A DNA stretch of 10,897 nt from Patescibacteria group bacterium UBA3291 (GTDB lineage: Bacteria > Patescibacteriota > Gracilibacteria > Absconditabacterales > Absconditicoccaceae): contig DETJ01000023.1 of NCBI GenBank assembly GCA_002361595.1, positions 1 to 10,897 on the forward strand. Reading direction: 5' to 3'. Below, piece after piece: positions 1 through 9,076 of this stretch. The notes beneath the pieces are model-generated. The model worked only from the letters and a program-made list of their open reading frames with translations, was not told the origin of the DNA and did not search any database. Numbering within the stretch: position 1 is the stretch's first letter; every line of letters starts with the position of its first letter. Position numbers and translations under genes: made by a program.

Positions 1-1
1 A

Positions 2-898
2 AAAATTATTTTTTATCAAATTTAAAGCTATACATCTAATATTACGAGCAGGTTTTGGCATATCTATACCCAAGATTTCCCAATCTGAATCTGCTTCTCC
101 ACAATGACATCAATTGCTATCAAAAATGATTCTTTCTTCACCTTCATGAGCTCATTCACAAATAAAGTCTTCGTACTTTGTTGGTACATATGTATAAAAA
201 AGCGAATCATCTGCATTTCACAAAATTAAATAGAAATTATATTTATTATTTTCTGCATCAACTGCATCGTAGTTAAAAAGCGGATTTCTATCTTTAATTT
301 CTTCATCTTTAGCTAATATCACGATTCATGCAAAATCTCCCCATCATTCAAACCATCAGTAATCATTCAAAGGTTGTGACCAAAAGTTAAATCTTCTTGA
401 AATAAAATTTCAATCTAAATCTAAAGTCTCACTGTATGTTATTTTACAATCATTCCATTTACTTAAATCAATCTGAAATCAGAATTCATTATTAACATAT
501 TTATTACATCATTCATGTACAATTTTAGATTTAACACTATATGTTCCAGCTTTTTCTTCATATTCAAATGGATCATGTCCATGAATAAGATAGGTTCTTT
601 CATCAACTGAGAGTTTATCCCAATCTAAATGTTCATTTAAATATTGTCTTTCCTGTGGTGTTAATTCCTGCAAATTTATGGTTCTGACATCAATTTTAGA
701 AAAATCTATATCTTTGAATTTCTCCGGGATTTCTGGTTGTTTAGGTTCTACTATTTTTTCATTTTCTACTTTTGGAGCTGGAGAAAAACCTCATGTTAAA
801 ACAGAGTTCTCTTCAGGCACTGTTTCTTGGTTATTATTACACCCTGTAAGTAATAAACTACCAATTAATAAAGTAGTTAAAAGTCCAAGTTTTTTCAT
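2..898 (-). CDS. Lipoprotein of unknown function (3' end beyond the window)
   Basis: This gene runs off the left edge, with 299 codons visible and no TAA or TAG in frame. About ten in-frame TGA codons are read as glycine. The N-terminus is a classic lipoprotein signal peptide: two lysines, a hydrophobic stretch at residues 4-18, then a lipobox LTGC with the acylated cysteine at residue 20. After cleavage there is an Asn/Glu/Pro-rich linker to about residue 60. A folded, Trp/Tyr-rich domain follows, beginning near a segment reading NKYVNNEFGFQIDLS, which resembles the start of extracellular beta-rich domains common in small lipoproteins. A CHC pair lies near the visible end. I recognise no family. 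The protein should be anchored on the outer face of the membrane. The gene is divergent from the 1063 operon and has its own promoter. The ATG at 896-898 is chosen because the signal peptide starts there. Confidence 0.85.
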
Positions 899-941
899 TC
901 AAAATCAAAATTGAAAAATAAAAAACACCAAATTAACACGC

Positions 942-969
942 AATATATTCTCTTTATTTAATTTTTCAA
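942..969 (-). promoter_or_regulatory. Sigma70-type promoter of the lipoprotein gene
   Basis: On the minus strand, TTGAAA (964-969) and TATATT (942-947) are separated by 16 bases. The start codon lies about 45 bases downstream. This promoter is back to back with the plus-strand promoter at 997-1024, and the two do not overlap. Confidence 0.6.
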
Positions 970-996
970 TGTTTTCTAAAAAAAGTGACAAAATAT

Positions 997-1024
997 TTGA
1001 CAAATTAAGGTGGGGGGGTATAAT
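997..1024 (+). promoter_or_regulatory. Consensus sigma70 promoter with a G7 tract in its spacer
   Basis: A perfect TTGACA (997-1002) and a perfect TATAAT (1019-1024) are separated by 16 bases. The last seven spacer bases (1012-1018) are all G, preceded by GGT. Transcription should begin near 1031, giving a leader of about 32 bases before the ATG at 1063. It is the strongest promoter match in the window. The homopolymer makes the spacer length prone to slippage. Confidence 0.8.
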
Positions 1025-1062
1025 ATGCGTATAGAAAATTTTTATACATTGTTTAAACAAAA

Positions 1063-2646
1063 ATGAAAAACAAAAACATCAATACAGAAAAGCCAAAGAG
1101 AAGCTTTTGGTGAATATTTGCTTACGTTTCTACACGACTTATCTTTTTTGCATGAATTGCCATCTGAGTTTATTGATGATATGGTCTAGAGCGTCCTGAT
1201 ATGTGAACAATGAAATTGTGAATTCGAATCGCCGTTATAACTTTCATCTTTATGGCAATACTACATGTAGTTATTTTCAGACTTAAGGGAGAAACTCGTG
1301 AGAAATGGATCAGAATTTTGAAAAAGATCTGAAAGTATCTTTGAAAAGGAATTTGAATATTATTGCTAATTGCTTTAGTGGTAGCTATCATCAATATTAT
1401 CTACGGTAAAAATCAATATTCAAAAATCCCAGAAGTTGATGAATCTATTTTTCAACGTACAGAGCATCAAAATATTCTTCCAGATGATCAAGACGCATTA
1501 GTCCAATTCTACAATAAAAGTCGAAAAATGTGAAATTATGCTACGCATGATGATTCAGAAGTTGATGTTTTGGAAGTATTAGATTCTGCATATCGTAACT
1601 ATAACTGAGAGAATCGTACTCTTTTTCGTAATCCATATAGAGATAGTAAAATCTGATGGGAATGGCATCAAGATGAATGTATTCTAGTTTATTCATGAGA
1701 TGAGGCAAGCTGTGGAACTTGGGTTTGGAATAAAGATACAATAGATAGAATTCTAAGTAGTTATTCTGATAAAATTACAATAAATTGAGAAAAAGTTACT
1801 ATCAGAGAATATATACAAGCAAATGAATCTCAAATAAAGTCTGATTTAGAATGGTTAGACCGTACTGCTTCTATGGATTATTATCTACCAAAAGATGGTC
1901 TTAATTCAATTCCAACATTTGTACAATGATATGCTCGTGGTAGTATGGTAGCATTACTATATTATATAGAAAATGAAGATTGGGATATGGTAGAGTTTAT
2001 AATAAAAGCAAACTATAAAGCATCCGCCATATTAGATAATCTTTGAACTTTTGTTTCTGCTTTGGTATCAATAGTTCAACAGTGAATTGTAGATAGTACA
2101 GTAAATTCAAGCATTCAGCTTCTACCTGAAAATGTTAGATTAGACTTGGCAGACTTTTATGCCAACATTATACCAGACAGAGAAGACTTTATACATAAAG
2201 TAATAAAATGAGAATATGCTATGTGAACTCTGTATAGGAAATTATATACTGAAGAAGAAAATCGATTTGTCACACATTTCCCAATTTATTCAGAAAAAGA
2301 TACGGCACGTTTCATGAATTATTGATATAAATTACTTTATGATAGCGAATCTAAGAAATATGAATCTCTATTCACTAAGTTTGAATCTAATGAATGGAAT
2401 ATCTCATGACTTGAACATTCAATATATAATTTATACGGTAAAGAAATCATTCTTGAGCTTATGCCTAGAATGCAATCATTATATGGTAGATTAGATTGGA
2501 ATATTTTCCATAAACAAGCATTAATTGAAAATTTAAAATCTGGAGAATATAAAGTTTGGTTTAACGAAAAACAATGGAATTGAGAGCAAGCAGATTATTA
2601 CTACTGAGAGCATCGTTTACCAACAGAAGCAGAATTAGCTGAATAA
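1063..2646 (+). CDS. Three-pass membrane protein with a large soluble domain, unknown function
   Basis: The product is 527 residues with 24 in-frame TGA codons by my count, read as glycine, and it ends at TAA. There are three hydrophobic segments near residues 16-36, 53-73 and 93-114. A soluble domain of about 410 residues follows. It is rich in acidic, Tyr and Trp residues and looks mostly helical. A short Trp/Cys-rich patch (WHQDEC to CGTWVW, roughly residues 200-220) contains two cysteines that could pair outside the cell. I recognise no family or catalytic motif. It is first in an operon with the 2688 gene, 41 bases downstream, and is driven by the G-tract promoter. The ATG at 1063 is the first after the promoter, without a Shine-Dalgarno sequence. 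The coding call is very firm; the function is unknown. Confidence 0.9.
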
Positions 2647-2687
2647 TATAATCCTTACGCATAATTTTATCTTATAAATATACAAAC

Positions 2688-3605
2688 ATGGAAACAAAAA
2701 GTGAACAAAAAAAATTTAAAATCTGGTGATTTAGTAAAGCTGGCAAAATTACACTTTGAGTAATTGTATGAATTATTGTTTGAGTATTTGCCATTATATG
2801 AATGTATTGGACTAAAGTTTTTTATACTCAATTACAGGATGAAACTTGGTGATGAGAATTTGCTAGTGCAAGCGAAATGGTAGCAAACATTGCAAATGAA
2901 ATTGATTTTCCATATTCTTGGTGAGGTTCTCGTAGCGATATAAAATTCAACATTTTCTGAATCGATATCTATTCAGTACCCGAAGAAGAAAGATGAAAAA
3001 CTATACTTGAAAGAGCTTTGCCTGGTTTAGAGAGATGAAGAGTTATTACAATTGATAACGATTTTTCTTGAGCTGTAATTAGTGAATCTCCGTATTATGT
3101 GTACCTAAAATTTCCTTATGAATCCAATAAATTCTTTAACAGTTTTTGAGAACACATATATGGAGATGAAGTAAATGAACGCTGAGATCCTATAACAATA
3201 TGAAATAAAGTACATGAAATAAAAATTGAACTTAAAAATGCTAGAAATTTTTTCGGATCTCAATATTTATACAATAGTCGTTATGAACATTTTCGACAAA
3301 AATCTGTTTCTTGGCAACCTTACTTAAATTTCCACAGATATTCCAATAGTACAGAGCCATTAAAAGAATGAGAAACAGCATGTATTATTCTTACACCATT
3401 AAACCCAATAACGGCTACTGATAAAGCTTTACACGACGAAGGATGTGAATTCTGGCCACTAGAAATGGCTTTCTGATACGATGAATTATATTTAGAGTTC
3501 ACTTCATTTATAAATACTGAATCTGAATTAACTCCAGAAATAAAAATTACTCCAATTTCGGTTGATATCCCTATAATTACATGAATAGGTAAAACATCTC
3601 GTTAA
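2688..3605 (+). CDS. Single-pass membrane-anchored protein, unknown function
   Basis: The product is 305 residues with 18 in-frame TGA codons by my count. A basic N-terminus (residues 1-20) leads into one glycine-rich transmembrane helix at about residues 21-40. A soluble domain of about 260 residues follows, probably facing outward. It contains alternating hydrophobic/polar stretches typical of beta structure, and it has no motif I recognise. Two cysteines, CIIL near residue 233 and CEFW near 253, could form a disulfide. The gene follows the three-pass membrane protein by 41 bases, with no promoter or terminator visible between them, so the two are likely co-transcribed and may form one envelope complex; that is inference. 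The transcript ends at the hairpin at 3614-3637. The ATG at 2688 is chosen because the charged N-terminus and membrane helix follow at once; no Shine-Dalgarno sequence precedes it. Confidence 0.88.
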
Positions 3606-3637
3606 AAAACTAGCTCTCCGTTTGGAGAGTTTTTTTA
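3604..3637. terminator. Bidirectional intrinsic terminator between convergent operons
   Basis: CTCTCC (3614-3619) and GGAGAG (3624-3629) form a six-pair stem with a GTTT loop, followed by eight Ts (3630-3637) on the plus strand. On the minus strand the same hairpin is followed, after four bases, by six Ts (3604-3609). It sits between the stop codons of the plus-strand operon (3605) and the minus-strand operon (3640), so it can serve both. Confidence 0.85.
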
Positions 3638-3639
3638 GT

Positions 3640-4083
3640 TTATAATAATCCCCTAGATGAAAAATAAAGCAACAACAGAGATACAATAAAAATAATACCA
3701 CTACAAATGATATAAGTTTTAGATATATTTTGTTTCTTTTTAGAAAACTTATTTTTTATAAGAAATTCTATTATCTGTATAAACGATGTTATTGAAAACA
3801 CAATATAACTAATAGGCAAAACTTCGTATATATAAAACATTGGGAAATATTTAGTAATAATCCACGTCGGAATAATAAGAATTAACACCATTATTAAAGG
3901 ATACAATAGCTTACATTTTCTAATATTTGCGAATCACAAAAAGAATGCAGTTATAATACACCGTATTAACACAGTAGGAAACATTCAATGAGCAGAATGA
4001 ACAAAAATGGTTAATCATATAAAAATCAGAAATAATAATATCTCATACCAATAATTTTTAAGACAACCTGAGACTTTTTTCAT
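3640..4083 (-). CDS. Small multi-pass membrane protein, unknown function
   Basis: The product is 147 residues and very hydrophobic, with about five membrane segments near residues 13-28, 36-53, 60-78, 83-109 and 126-143. A short basic loop (KNKFSKKK) lies before the last segment. A HSAHG stretch (residues 29-33) sits at the outer end of the first helix. The N-terminal part contains TGA-encoded glycines, so standard-code calling would begin at a false internal TTG at 3906. The ATG at 4083 gives a sensible MKK start, and the stop of the upstream gene lies in the same frame just 21 bases before it. It is the last gene of the ruvA operon and follows the O-antigen-ligase-like gene, so an accessory role in glycan export is possible. 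No family is recognised. Confidence 0.75.
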
Positions 4084-4104
4084 TTTATTTCCATAATAAA
4101 ATTT

Positions 4105-5409
4105 TTATTTTTTTTCCAATAGTTCTTTCCATGAGACCTCCCCTTTCAACTTTGTACTCAAACTTCATAAAACGATTCCATATATCGTAAAGAATAAATA
4201 ATTCACCATGCTGTCTTCGAATACATGCAAGAACAATCACATTATGAATAGAGCAAAAAATCAGATTTGTAATTTATACAATACTTGTAATTGGTATTCC
4301 TCCTCGTTAGTCAGTTTTCATTTACTTAATCAAATCACTTTATACTGAACCAAAAGCAAACACATTAGCATAAATGCCCAGACTAAGAATCAGACTGTTC
4401 CGATATCGAGCATGATTTGTAAGAAATAATTCTCTGGAAGATATTTTCATTCATAATGAACAGCTGGTCCAGAGCTTCCAAGTCCGTGTCAAAGTGGCTC
4501 AGAAATTACTTCTGGAATTGTGGATAATTTGCTGGTGATATGTCCAACTGTTGATTCTCGTTTGAGTACTGATAATACAGCCAAAGCAACTAAAAGTCAG
4601 ATTCATCCTCGAATCAGCCATCTCTTTTTTGATTTTAATTTACTCCGATACAGAGCTACAAAAACTACAACCATTCAAACCAAAACTGCACGTGAAAGTG
4701 TAGCTACCATTCATGCCATTCGAACCACCAAAGCGAGAATTGATAATTCTGTATCTTCTTTTTTCTTGATTTTACTCGTGAAAAATCGCCAAACAAGCGG
4801 AAGAAATGCTACCAAGAAATATCAGTAATTATTTGGTCATGAGAAGAATCATTGTCGACGTAAAGTTCATTCAAATCACGTAAGATAATACAAAGGAGGA
4901 TTAGATCAAAAAGCATAATTATCAAGTTTTCCATATCATATCCAGTGAAAAAAGTCTGGTCGCAATAATTTAGCTCATTGCCACAAGAATCCTGCTCAAA
5001 CGATTCAGACTAGAATTCGTGGAAGGATTTGAATTAGTTTAGATTTTTGCCATTTTTCAGAAATTACATACCCAAAAAAGCTTGCTGAAATTAGGATAAA
5101 TATCCATCGAAATCAGTATTTAATTCAGATAAACATATTACTCCGTGATACATCTTTCAATAATGAAAATAATACTGAAACTATAATCAAAATTATAAAT
5201 GCTATTCGAGTTTTTTCCCAGCGTTTCCAGTATGGTTTGAATTTTTTATATCACAGAATCAGAACTACGAATAGGAATAACAACCAAATTCATTCACGAA
5301 TTAATGCTGGGTACGTCGATTCACATAAATGGATTCCATAGACAAAAAATGTAGATATAACCTGATAAAATACATTTAGTATCCAAAATATCGAAAATGC
5401 AGTCAACAT
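4105..5409 (-). CDS. O-antigen ligase/polymerase-like membrane protein (Wzy/WaaL type)
   Basis: The product is 434 residues with ten or more membrane segments and about 26 in-frame TGA codons. Several features match the O-antigen ligase / Wzy_C superfamily: an Arg-rich turn followed by GFFSGPNNYGY (residues 187-197), TLSRA (237-241), and a large loop running from STVGH through EPLGHGLGSSGPA (about 286-316) to ENYFLQ (326-331) and a LDIGTVGF helix start. In this family the loop joins or transfers lipid-linked glycans on the outer face of the membrane. Specificity cannot be read from sequence; members ligate O-antigen, polymerise capsule or glycosylate protein. The gene lies 22 bases after the DivIC-like gene and 21 bases before a small membrane protein. 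The ATG at 5409 is the first Met after an in-frame TAA. No glycosyltransferase genes are adjacent, so the substrate pathway lies elsewhere. Confidence 0.82.
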
Positions 5410-5431
5410 AATACTTTTGTGAGATATTAAA

Positions 5432-5863
5432 TTATTTTATTTTTGTTCAAATTTCCTTGAAATATAAATTCCATGCGTCCATAGGATCCATCATTTTTCT
5501 CTGTTCTTCTTCCGTTGGACGATAAGGGATATGAGTCAAATCCGTATTAAATCATGTTTCCACTACATCTTCAGATGATTTAAAAAGTATAATCTCCTCT
5601 CCATCAAATATCATTGAATTATCATGAGCAAGGAAAAGATATCCATAATCCGAAGCTAAATATTTTTTCTGAAAATTCTGAGCATAATCCATTTCATTCT
5701 GAACTGATGCAGTTCTAGTATCTACTTTATTAATTTCCTCCACCACATTCAAATAGTTTACATATGTTCTAATTGCAAAAATCATCGCAACGAAAAAAGC
5801 TACTCACAATGCGTATTTTATTTTGGTTCAGTATAAATTTAATATCGTTTTTAATTTAAACAT
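5432..5863 (-). CDS. DivIC/FtsB-like single-pass protein (septum formation initiator candidate)
   Basis: The product is 143 residues. The layout is a short basic cytoplasmic tail, one membrane helix at about residues 16-34, a probable coiled coil at 37-66 (VEEINKVDTRTASVQNEMD), and then a short globular part with FDGEEIILF near 86-94. This order, and the hydrophobic-GE-hydrophobic motif after the coiled coil, match the DivIC/FtsB family, which holds the divisome together with FtsL and FtsQ/DivIB. The C-terminal tail of about 45 residues, rich in charged residues and Met, is longer than usual. The gene is 18 bases downstream of ruvA and 22 upstream of the ligase-like gene, so it is in one operon. 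Three TGA codons read as glycine, including one at residue 104 where standard-code calling would stop. The family call rests on architecture and a short motif, so it is moderate. Confidence 0.6.
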
Positions 5864-5881
5864 AATGAATTAGTCTGATTT

Positions 5882-6433
5882 CTAAAGTTGTGATATAATT
5901 CGCTTGATAATTTCTGGCATTTTTTCTTTGGTGATTGGCTCTTTATACGTAAGCAAAACTTTCTTTACACTTTCTGCTTCATATCCTAGTCAACGCATAG
6001 ATTTTACTATATCTTTGAATAATTTCTGATCAATATCTAGAGAAGATAATTCGTTTGCATTAAGTGAGTCTTTGAGTTCGAGTAAGATTTTTTTTGCTCA
6101 TTTTGGTCATACTCATGGAATCGATTGAAAGAATTTCACATCCATATTTTTGACTGCATTCGAAAGTTCTTCTGATGGAGTTTGTGCGAGTTGGAATGCT
6201 GTTTTACTTCAGATTCCATTTACTTTTAAGAATTGTTCAAAAATCTGCTTTTGCTCTAATATATCGAATGCAAAATATTGTACAGTTCTTTTATTCTCGT
6301 CATAAACTGGGAAAAGATAGAATTCTCATTCAGATTTTCTTCCCGCATAAGAAACCTGAATTCCGATAAAGTCATGAATCAATAATGTGATTCAGCCTTT
6401 CTTTTCTACTTTTCACTGGAAGTAATGAAACAT
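5882..6433 (-). CDS. ruvA: Holliday junction branch migration protein RuvA
   Basis: The product is 183 residues, slightly shorter than the usual 190-205. RuvA binds four-way DNA junctions as a tetramer and loads the RuvB motor for branch migration. An N-terminal OB-fold domain (residues 1-62) is followed by two helix-hairpin-helix motifs, VNGIGSKTA at 71-79 and IPGVGPKGAKK at 105-115, which contact the DNA backbone. After a linker comes the C-terminal RuvB-binding domain (about 138-183, with GLGYEAESVKKVL). Eight of 13 glycines are TGA, including those in both HhH motifs, which independently proves the code. The gene is first in the operon, directly behind its own promoter. The ATG at 6433 aligns with the start of the OB fold. 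No ruvB or ruvC lies in the window. Linkage to envelope genes is unusual. Confidence 0.95.
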
Positions 6434-6461
6434 AGTTTACCACGAAAATAAATATTTATTC

Positions 6462-6489
6462 ATTGTACAATTCCTTATTTTTTTTTCAA
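6462..6489 (-). promoter_or_regulatory. Promoter of the ruvA operon
   Basis: On the minus strand, TTGAAA (6484-6489) and TACAAT (6462-6467) are 16 bases apart. The ruvA start is about 28 bases beyond. The promoter lies immediately downstream of the ndk terminator, so the ruvA operon is probably transcribed on its own. Confidence 0.65.
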
Positions 6490-6494
6490 ATGAA

Positions 6495-6529
6495 AATCAA
6501 AAAAGAGCAGATAAAAAACCTGCCCCTTT
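6495..6529 (-). terminator. Intrinsic terminator of ndk
   Basis: On the minus strand, AAAGGGGCAG (6520-6529) pairs with CTGCTCTTTT (6501-6510) over ten pairs, two of them G-T. The loop has nine bases, and a T-rich tail runs to 6495. It starts 15 bases after the ndk stop codon. Confidence 0.8.
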
Positions 6530-6544
6530 AGTGATTGATTCCCT

Positions 6545-7051
6545 TTAAGAATTCATTGCGATATCGTAGAGAACAAGGTTACTCTCTCTGATAACTGATG
6601 CCACAGAATCTGCTCCGTGGAAGCAGTTCGTAGCCTTTTCTTCCTTGTACGCTTCAGGTCCTCCAAAAAGTTTGTATGTATAAACATTTCTCAAAGTTCC
6701 CTCTGTCGCATTCTCAGGATTTGTTGCACCGAGCGTTCCTCTCCATACCTGGAAACATGGGACATCTCCATCCTTTTCGAGGATAAGAACTACGACAGGT
6801 CCAGCAGTCATCTGAGCTACGAGACGGTCATAGAATTCTTTTCCTGCATGTTCAGAATAGAAATTCTTCGCAAGTTCCTGTGAGAGTTGATACTCCTGCT
6901 GAAAGAGAATCTTGAATCCTCTACGTTCGATATCCTGGAGGATTTCCTCCTTTGCCACAACAGCATCTGGCTTAATCATCGCGTAAGTCAAATGCTCAAA
7001 ATCTTGAACTGTGAAGCTTTTAAACTTCTCTAAAAATTCTTTAATATTCAT
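6545..7051 (-). CDS. ndk: Nucleoside diphosphate kinase
   Basis: The product is 168 residues. Ndk moves the gamma phosphate from ATP to nucleoside diphosphates through a phosphohistidine, balancing NTP and dNTP pools in the cytoplasm. Family marks are YAMIKPDAV near residues 23-31, the HAGKEFYDRLVAQMTAGP stretch, WRGTLGATNP with the nucleotide-binding Arg/Thr/Asn, and the active-site NCFHGADS with the catalytic His at residue 145. The usual length is 135-150; here an N-terminal extension of about 20 residues (IKEFLEKFKSF) and a slightly longer segment before the active site add the rest. All ten glycines use GGN, none TGA, and codons favour C in the third position more than the neighbours do. 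That fits a highly expressed or more recently acquired gene. The gene has its own promoter (7082-7109) and terminator. It is the only gene here readable with the standard code. Confidence 0.97.
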   Translation of the reverse strand: MNIKEFLEKFKSFTVQDFEHLTYAMIKPDAVVAKEEILQDIERRGFKILFQQEYQLSQELAKNFYSEHAGKEFYDRLVAQMTAGPVVVLILEKDGDVPCFQVWRGTLGATNPENATEGTLRNVYTYKLFGGPEAYKEEKATNCFHGADSVASVIRESNLVLYDIAMNS

Positions 7052-7081
7052 TGCTTTTTGTTTTGAAATTAAACGTGGTCA

Positions 7082-7109
7082 CTTATAGTGAAACAGATAA
7101 AAAAGTCAA
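7082..7109 (-). promoter_or_regulatory. Promoter of ndk
   Basis: On the minus strand, TTGACT (7104-7109) and TATAAG (7082-7087) are 16 bases apart. Transcription should start near 7075, leaving a leader of about 24 bases. The -35 box touches the stop codon of the upstream gene (7110-7112), and no terminator separates them, so some read-through into ndk is likely. Confidence 0.7.
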
Positions 7110-8144
7110 TTAGAAAACTAACAATCAGAAAAGAAATGAACATAAATTACAAATAACACTTGCAAACATTGCCATTTTTCGTTCAACTTTTAGTGAATAT
7201 TTTATGATAAAAACTTCTATAGCTGTTACCAAGATTTCTCCAAAGATCACATAAACCCAATAATTACTAAAGAATATTGGAAGTACAAACCAAAGCAAAG
7301 GAAGCGTTACTGTTGAAGCTAATATTCATGTAACAATTATTTTTCGATTTTTAATAGACCATGATCTTCGACAAATTTTTACGATTAAGAATAGGATCAT
7401 AGTTTCAACTAGAATTGTTATAATCCATGCGATTCAGAATCTTATAAGTCTATTCTTACTTACTAATTCAATATCTTGTTCACTTCCTATAATTTCTTGT
7501 CCAGTTTCTACAATTTCTAATGTATAATTTGTTTCATCTCCTGCACTTTCATCATCCAATGATTTTATATCTTCTTCATCTCAAATAATTTCAGAATCAT
7601 AGTTATCTTCATCTTTCGTGAGTGTAAATGGTTTATTATTAAATCACTCTATAGTTTCAATATCCGACTCTTCCAATGCATAATTACTTCAAGTTTTGGT
7701 TATTCCATACGTAAAAGTCTCACTCGTCAATGGATTTGAATTATTCACATATCCTCATTCTTTAACAGCAATGTTTCATACATAAATTGCTTTTTCTTTT
7801 ATATTATCTTGCGTTAAAAGATTAACATCCCCATTTTCATCAAAAAGATATATATTTATTTCTCAAACAGGTAAACATTTCCCTATATCATACTCTGACA
7901 CTTTCCAAACTAATTCTGGCTCTTCATCCCCGAAAAGACTACAAATATTTTCACCTTGCCAACATCGATCTGGCCATTTTTCATAAATATAAGCATATAT
8001 AACCCTATAATTATCTATTTCTACATTTTTAAGGTTTGAACATCTGTTAACTCGATGTTCATCATCAGGAATCAAATCTGCAAAACTTAATCCTACAAAG
8101 AGGATTGAAATAAATGAAAGAACGAAAAGTCAGATTTTTTTCAT
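7110..8144 (-). CDS. Membrane protein with signal peptide, Cys-containing outer domain and C-terminal four-helix module (paralog 2)
   Basis: The product is 344 residues. A signal peptide (residues 1-22, cleavage after SFA) leads into an outer domain. Its N-terminal part has Cys residues in NRCSNL, DRCWQ, NICSLF and GKCLP, and it ends in a long acidic stretch. A C-terminal module of about 110 residues then has four membrane helices with the pattern TLPLLWFVLP, FGEILVTAIE and SVICNLCSFLFG. It is clearly homologous to the upstream gene: the first 45 residues and the membrane module match closely (VNRC..L.NVE.DNYRVI, LVS.NRLI.FGIAWI), while the middle differs and is longer here. No family is recognised; the polar residues within the helices (Glu, Asn, Thr) suggest more than an anchor. 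It starts 12 bases after its paralog and is surely co-transcribed with it. Glycines include several TGA codons. Confidence 0.88.
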
Positions 8145-8156
8145 GGTTATATTGAA

Positions 8157-9017
8157 TTAAAAAATAAACAATCAAGCAAGAAAAGAACATAAGTTACAAA
8201 CAATACTTGCGAATATAGCCTTTCCTCGTGAGACTTTTAATCAGTACTTTATGATAAATATTTCTATCAAAGTTACTGCTAATTCTCAAACAATCATGTA
8301 AATTGTCCCATCAGTAACGAATAATGGAAGAACGAATCGCAATAGTGGAAGAGTGATAGTTGAAGCTAATATTCAAATAAGGATTAATCTTTTATTAGAA
8401 ATCTGATCTTCTTTTCGGAATAATTTTGCAATAATGAAAAGAACTATAGTTTCTATTAAAATTGTCAGAATCCATGCAATTCAGAATTTTATCAATCTAT
8501 TATTACTTACCAATTCTACACCTTGTTCACTTTCCACAATTTCTAATGAATAATCTGTTTCATCCTGAAATGACTCTACACTTTCACTATCAGATTCTTC
8601 CAATGTATAATCATTTCAATTTTTAACTATTTTGTAAGTAAAATTTTCATTTGATAAAGGATTTGAGTCATCAACATATCATCAAATTACTCTCAAATTT
8701 CATATTTGAATAGCAACATCTTGAATATTCTCTTTTGAAATCTCTTCAATATTCACTGATTTATCAAGTAAATATTGTCTAGATTCTCAGAACTTATAAT
8801 GCTGCTCTAAACACTCTCCTATCTGAGGTTCATAAACATCTCGAGTTGTTACAGTATCATTTTCTACTATTACTCTATAATTATCTACTTCAACATTTTG
8901 AAGTTTTACACACCTATTCACATAATGTGTATTAGGATCAATTACATCAGCAAAACTAGATGAAATTCAAAAAATTAAAACAACAGAAAGAATAAAAAGT
9001 CAGATTTTTTTGGTCAT
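8157..9017 (-). CDS. Membrane protein with signal peptide, outer domain and C-terminal four-helix module (paralog 1)
   Basis: The product is 286 residues and is the shorter member of a tandem duplicate pair. A signal peptide (residues 1-23, cleavage after SFA) is followed by THYVNRCVKLQNVEVDNYRVI, which matches its neighbour. Two cysteines remain in the outer domain (NRC and GEC), against five in the neighbour. An acidic linker follows. The C-terminal module starts at LVSNNRLIKFGIAWI and has four membrane helices ending in CNLCSFLAGLFIF. One clear difference lies in the second helix, where TLPLLR replaces TLPLLW and places an arginine in or near the membrane. It is first in the two-gene operon, with a probable promoter at 9049-9076. 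The ATG at 9017 is chosen for the signal peptide. The function is unknown. Confidence 0.88.
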
Positions 9018-9048
9018 AGTAAAATCAACAAAAGTATAAATTAATTGA

Positions 9049-9076
9049 TATATAATGTTTTGATTTTTCTATACAA
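9049..9076 (-). promoter_or_regulatory. Possible promoter of the paralog operon
   Basis: On the minus strand, TTGTAT (9071-9076) and TATATA (9049-9054) are 16 bases apart, about 32 bases before the start codon. The region is very AT-rich, so chance matches are likely and support is modest. Confidence 0.4.

Noticed and set aside
678..914. Plus-strand open frame of 78 codons opposite the lipoprotein gene
   Set aside because: It overlaps the signal peptide and linker of the lipoprotein on the minus strand and has no promoter or plausible product.
3640..3906. Start of the small membrane protein at the TTG at 3906
   Set aside because: With TGA read as glycine the frame continues upstream to a better ATG at 4083, just past the stop of the preceding gene, and gains two further membrane helices.
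4520..4828. Plus-strand open frame of 102 codons inside the ligase-like gene
   Set aside because: It is antisense to conserved motifs of the O-antigen-ligase-like protein, is very rich in Thr/Lys/Arg, and has no supporting signals.
6617..6883. Open frame of 88 codons antisense to ndk
   Set aside because: It lies wholly inside ndk, whose catalytic motifs are certain. It is a frame shadow.
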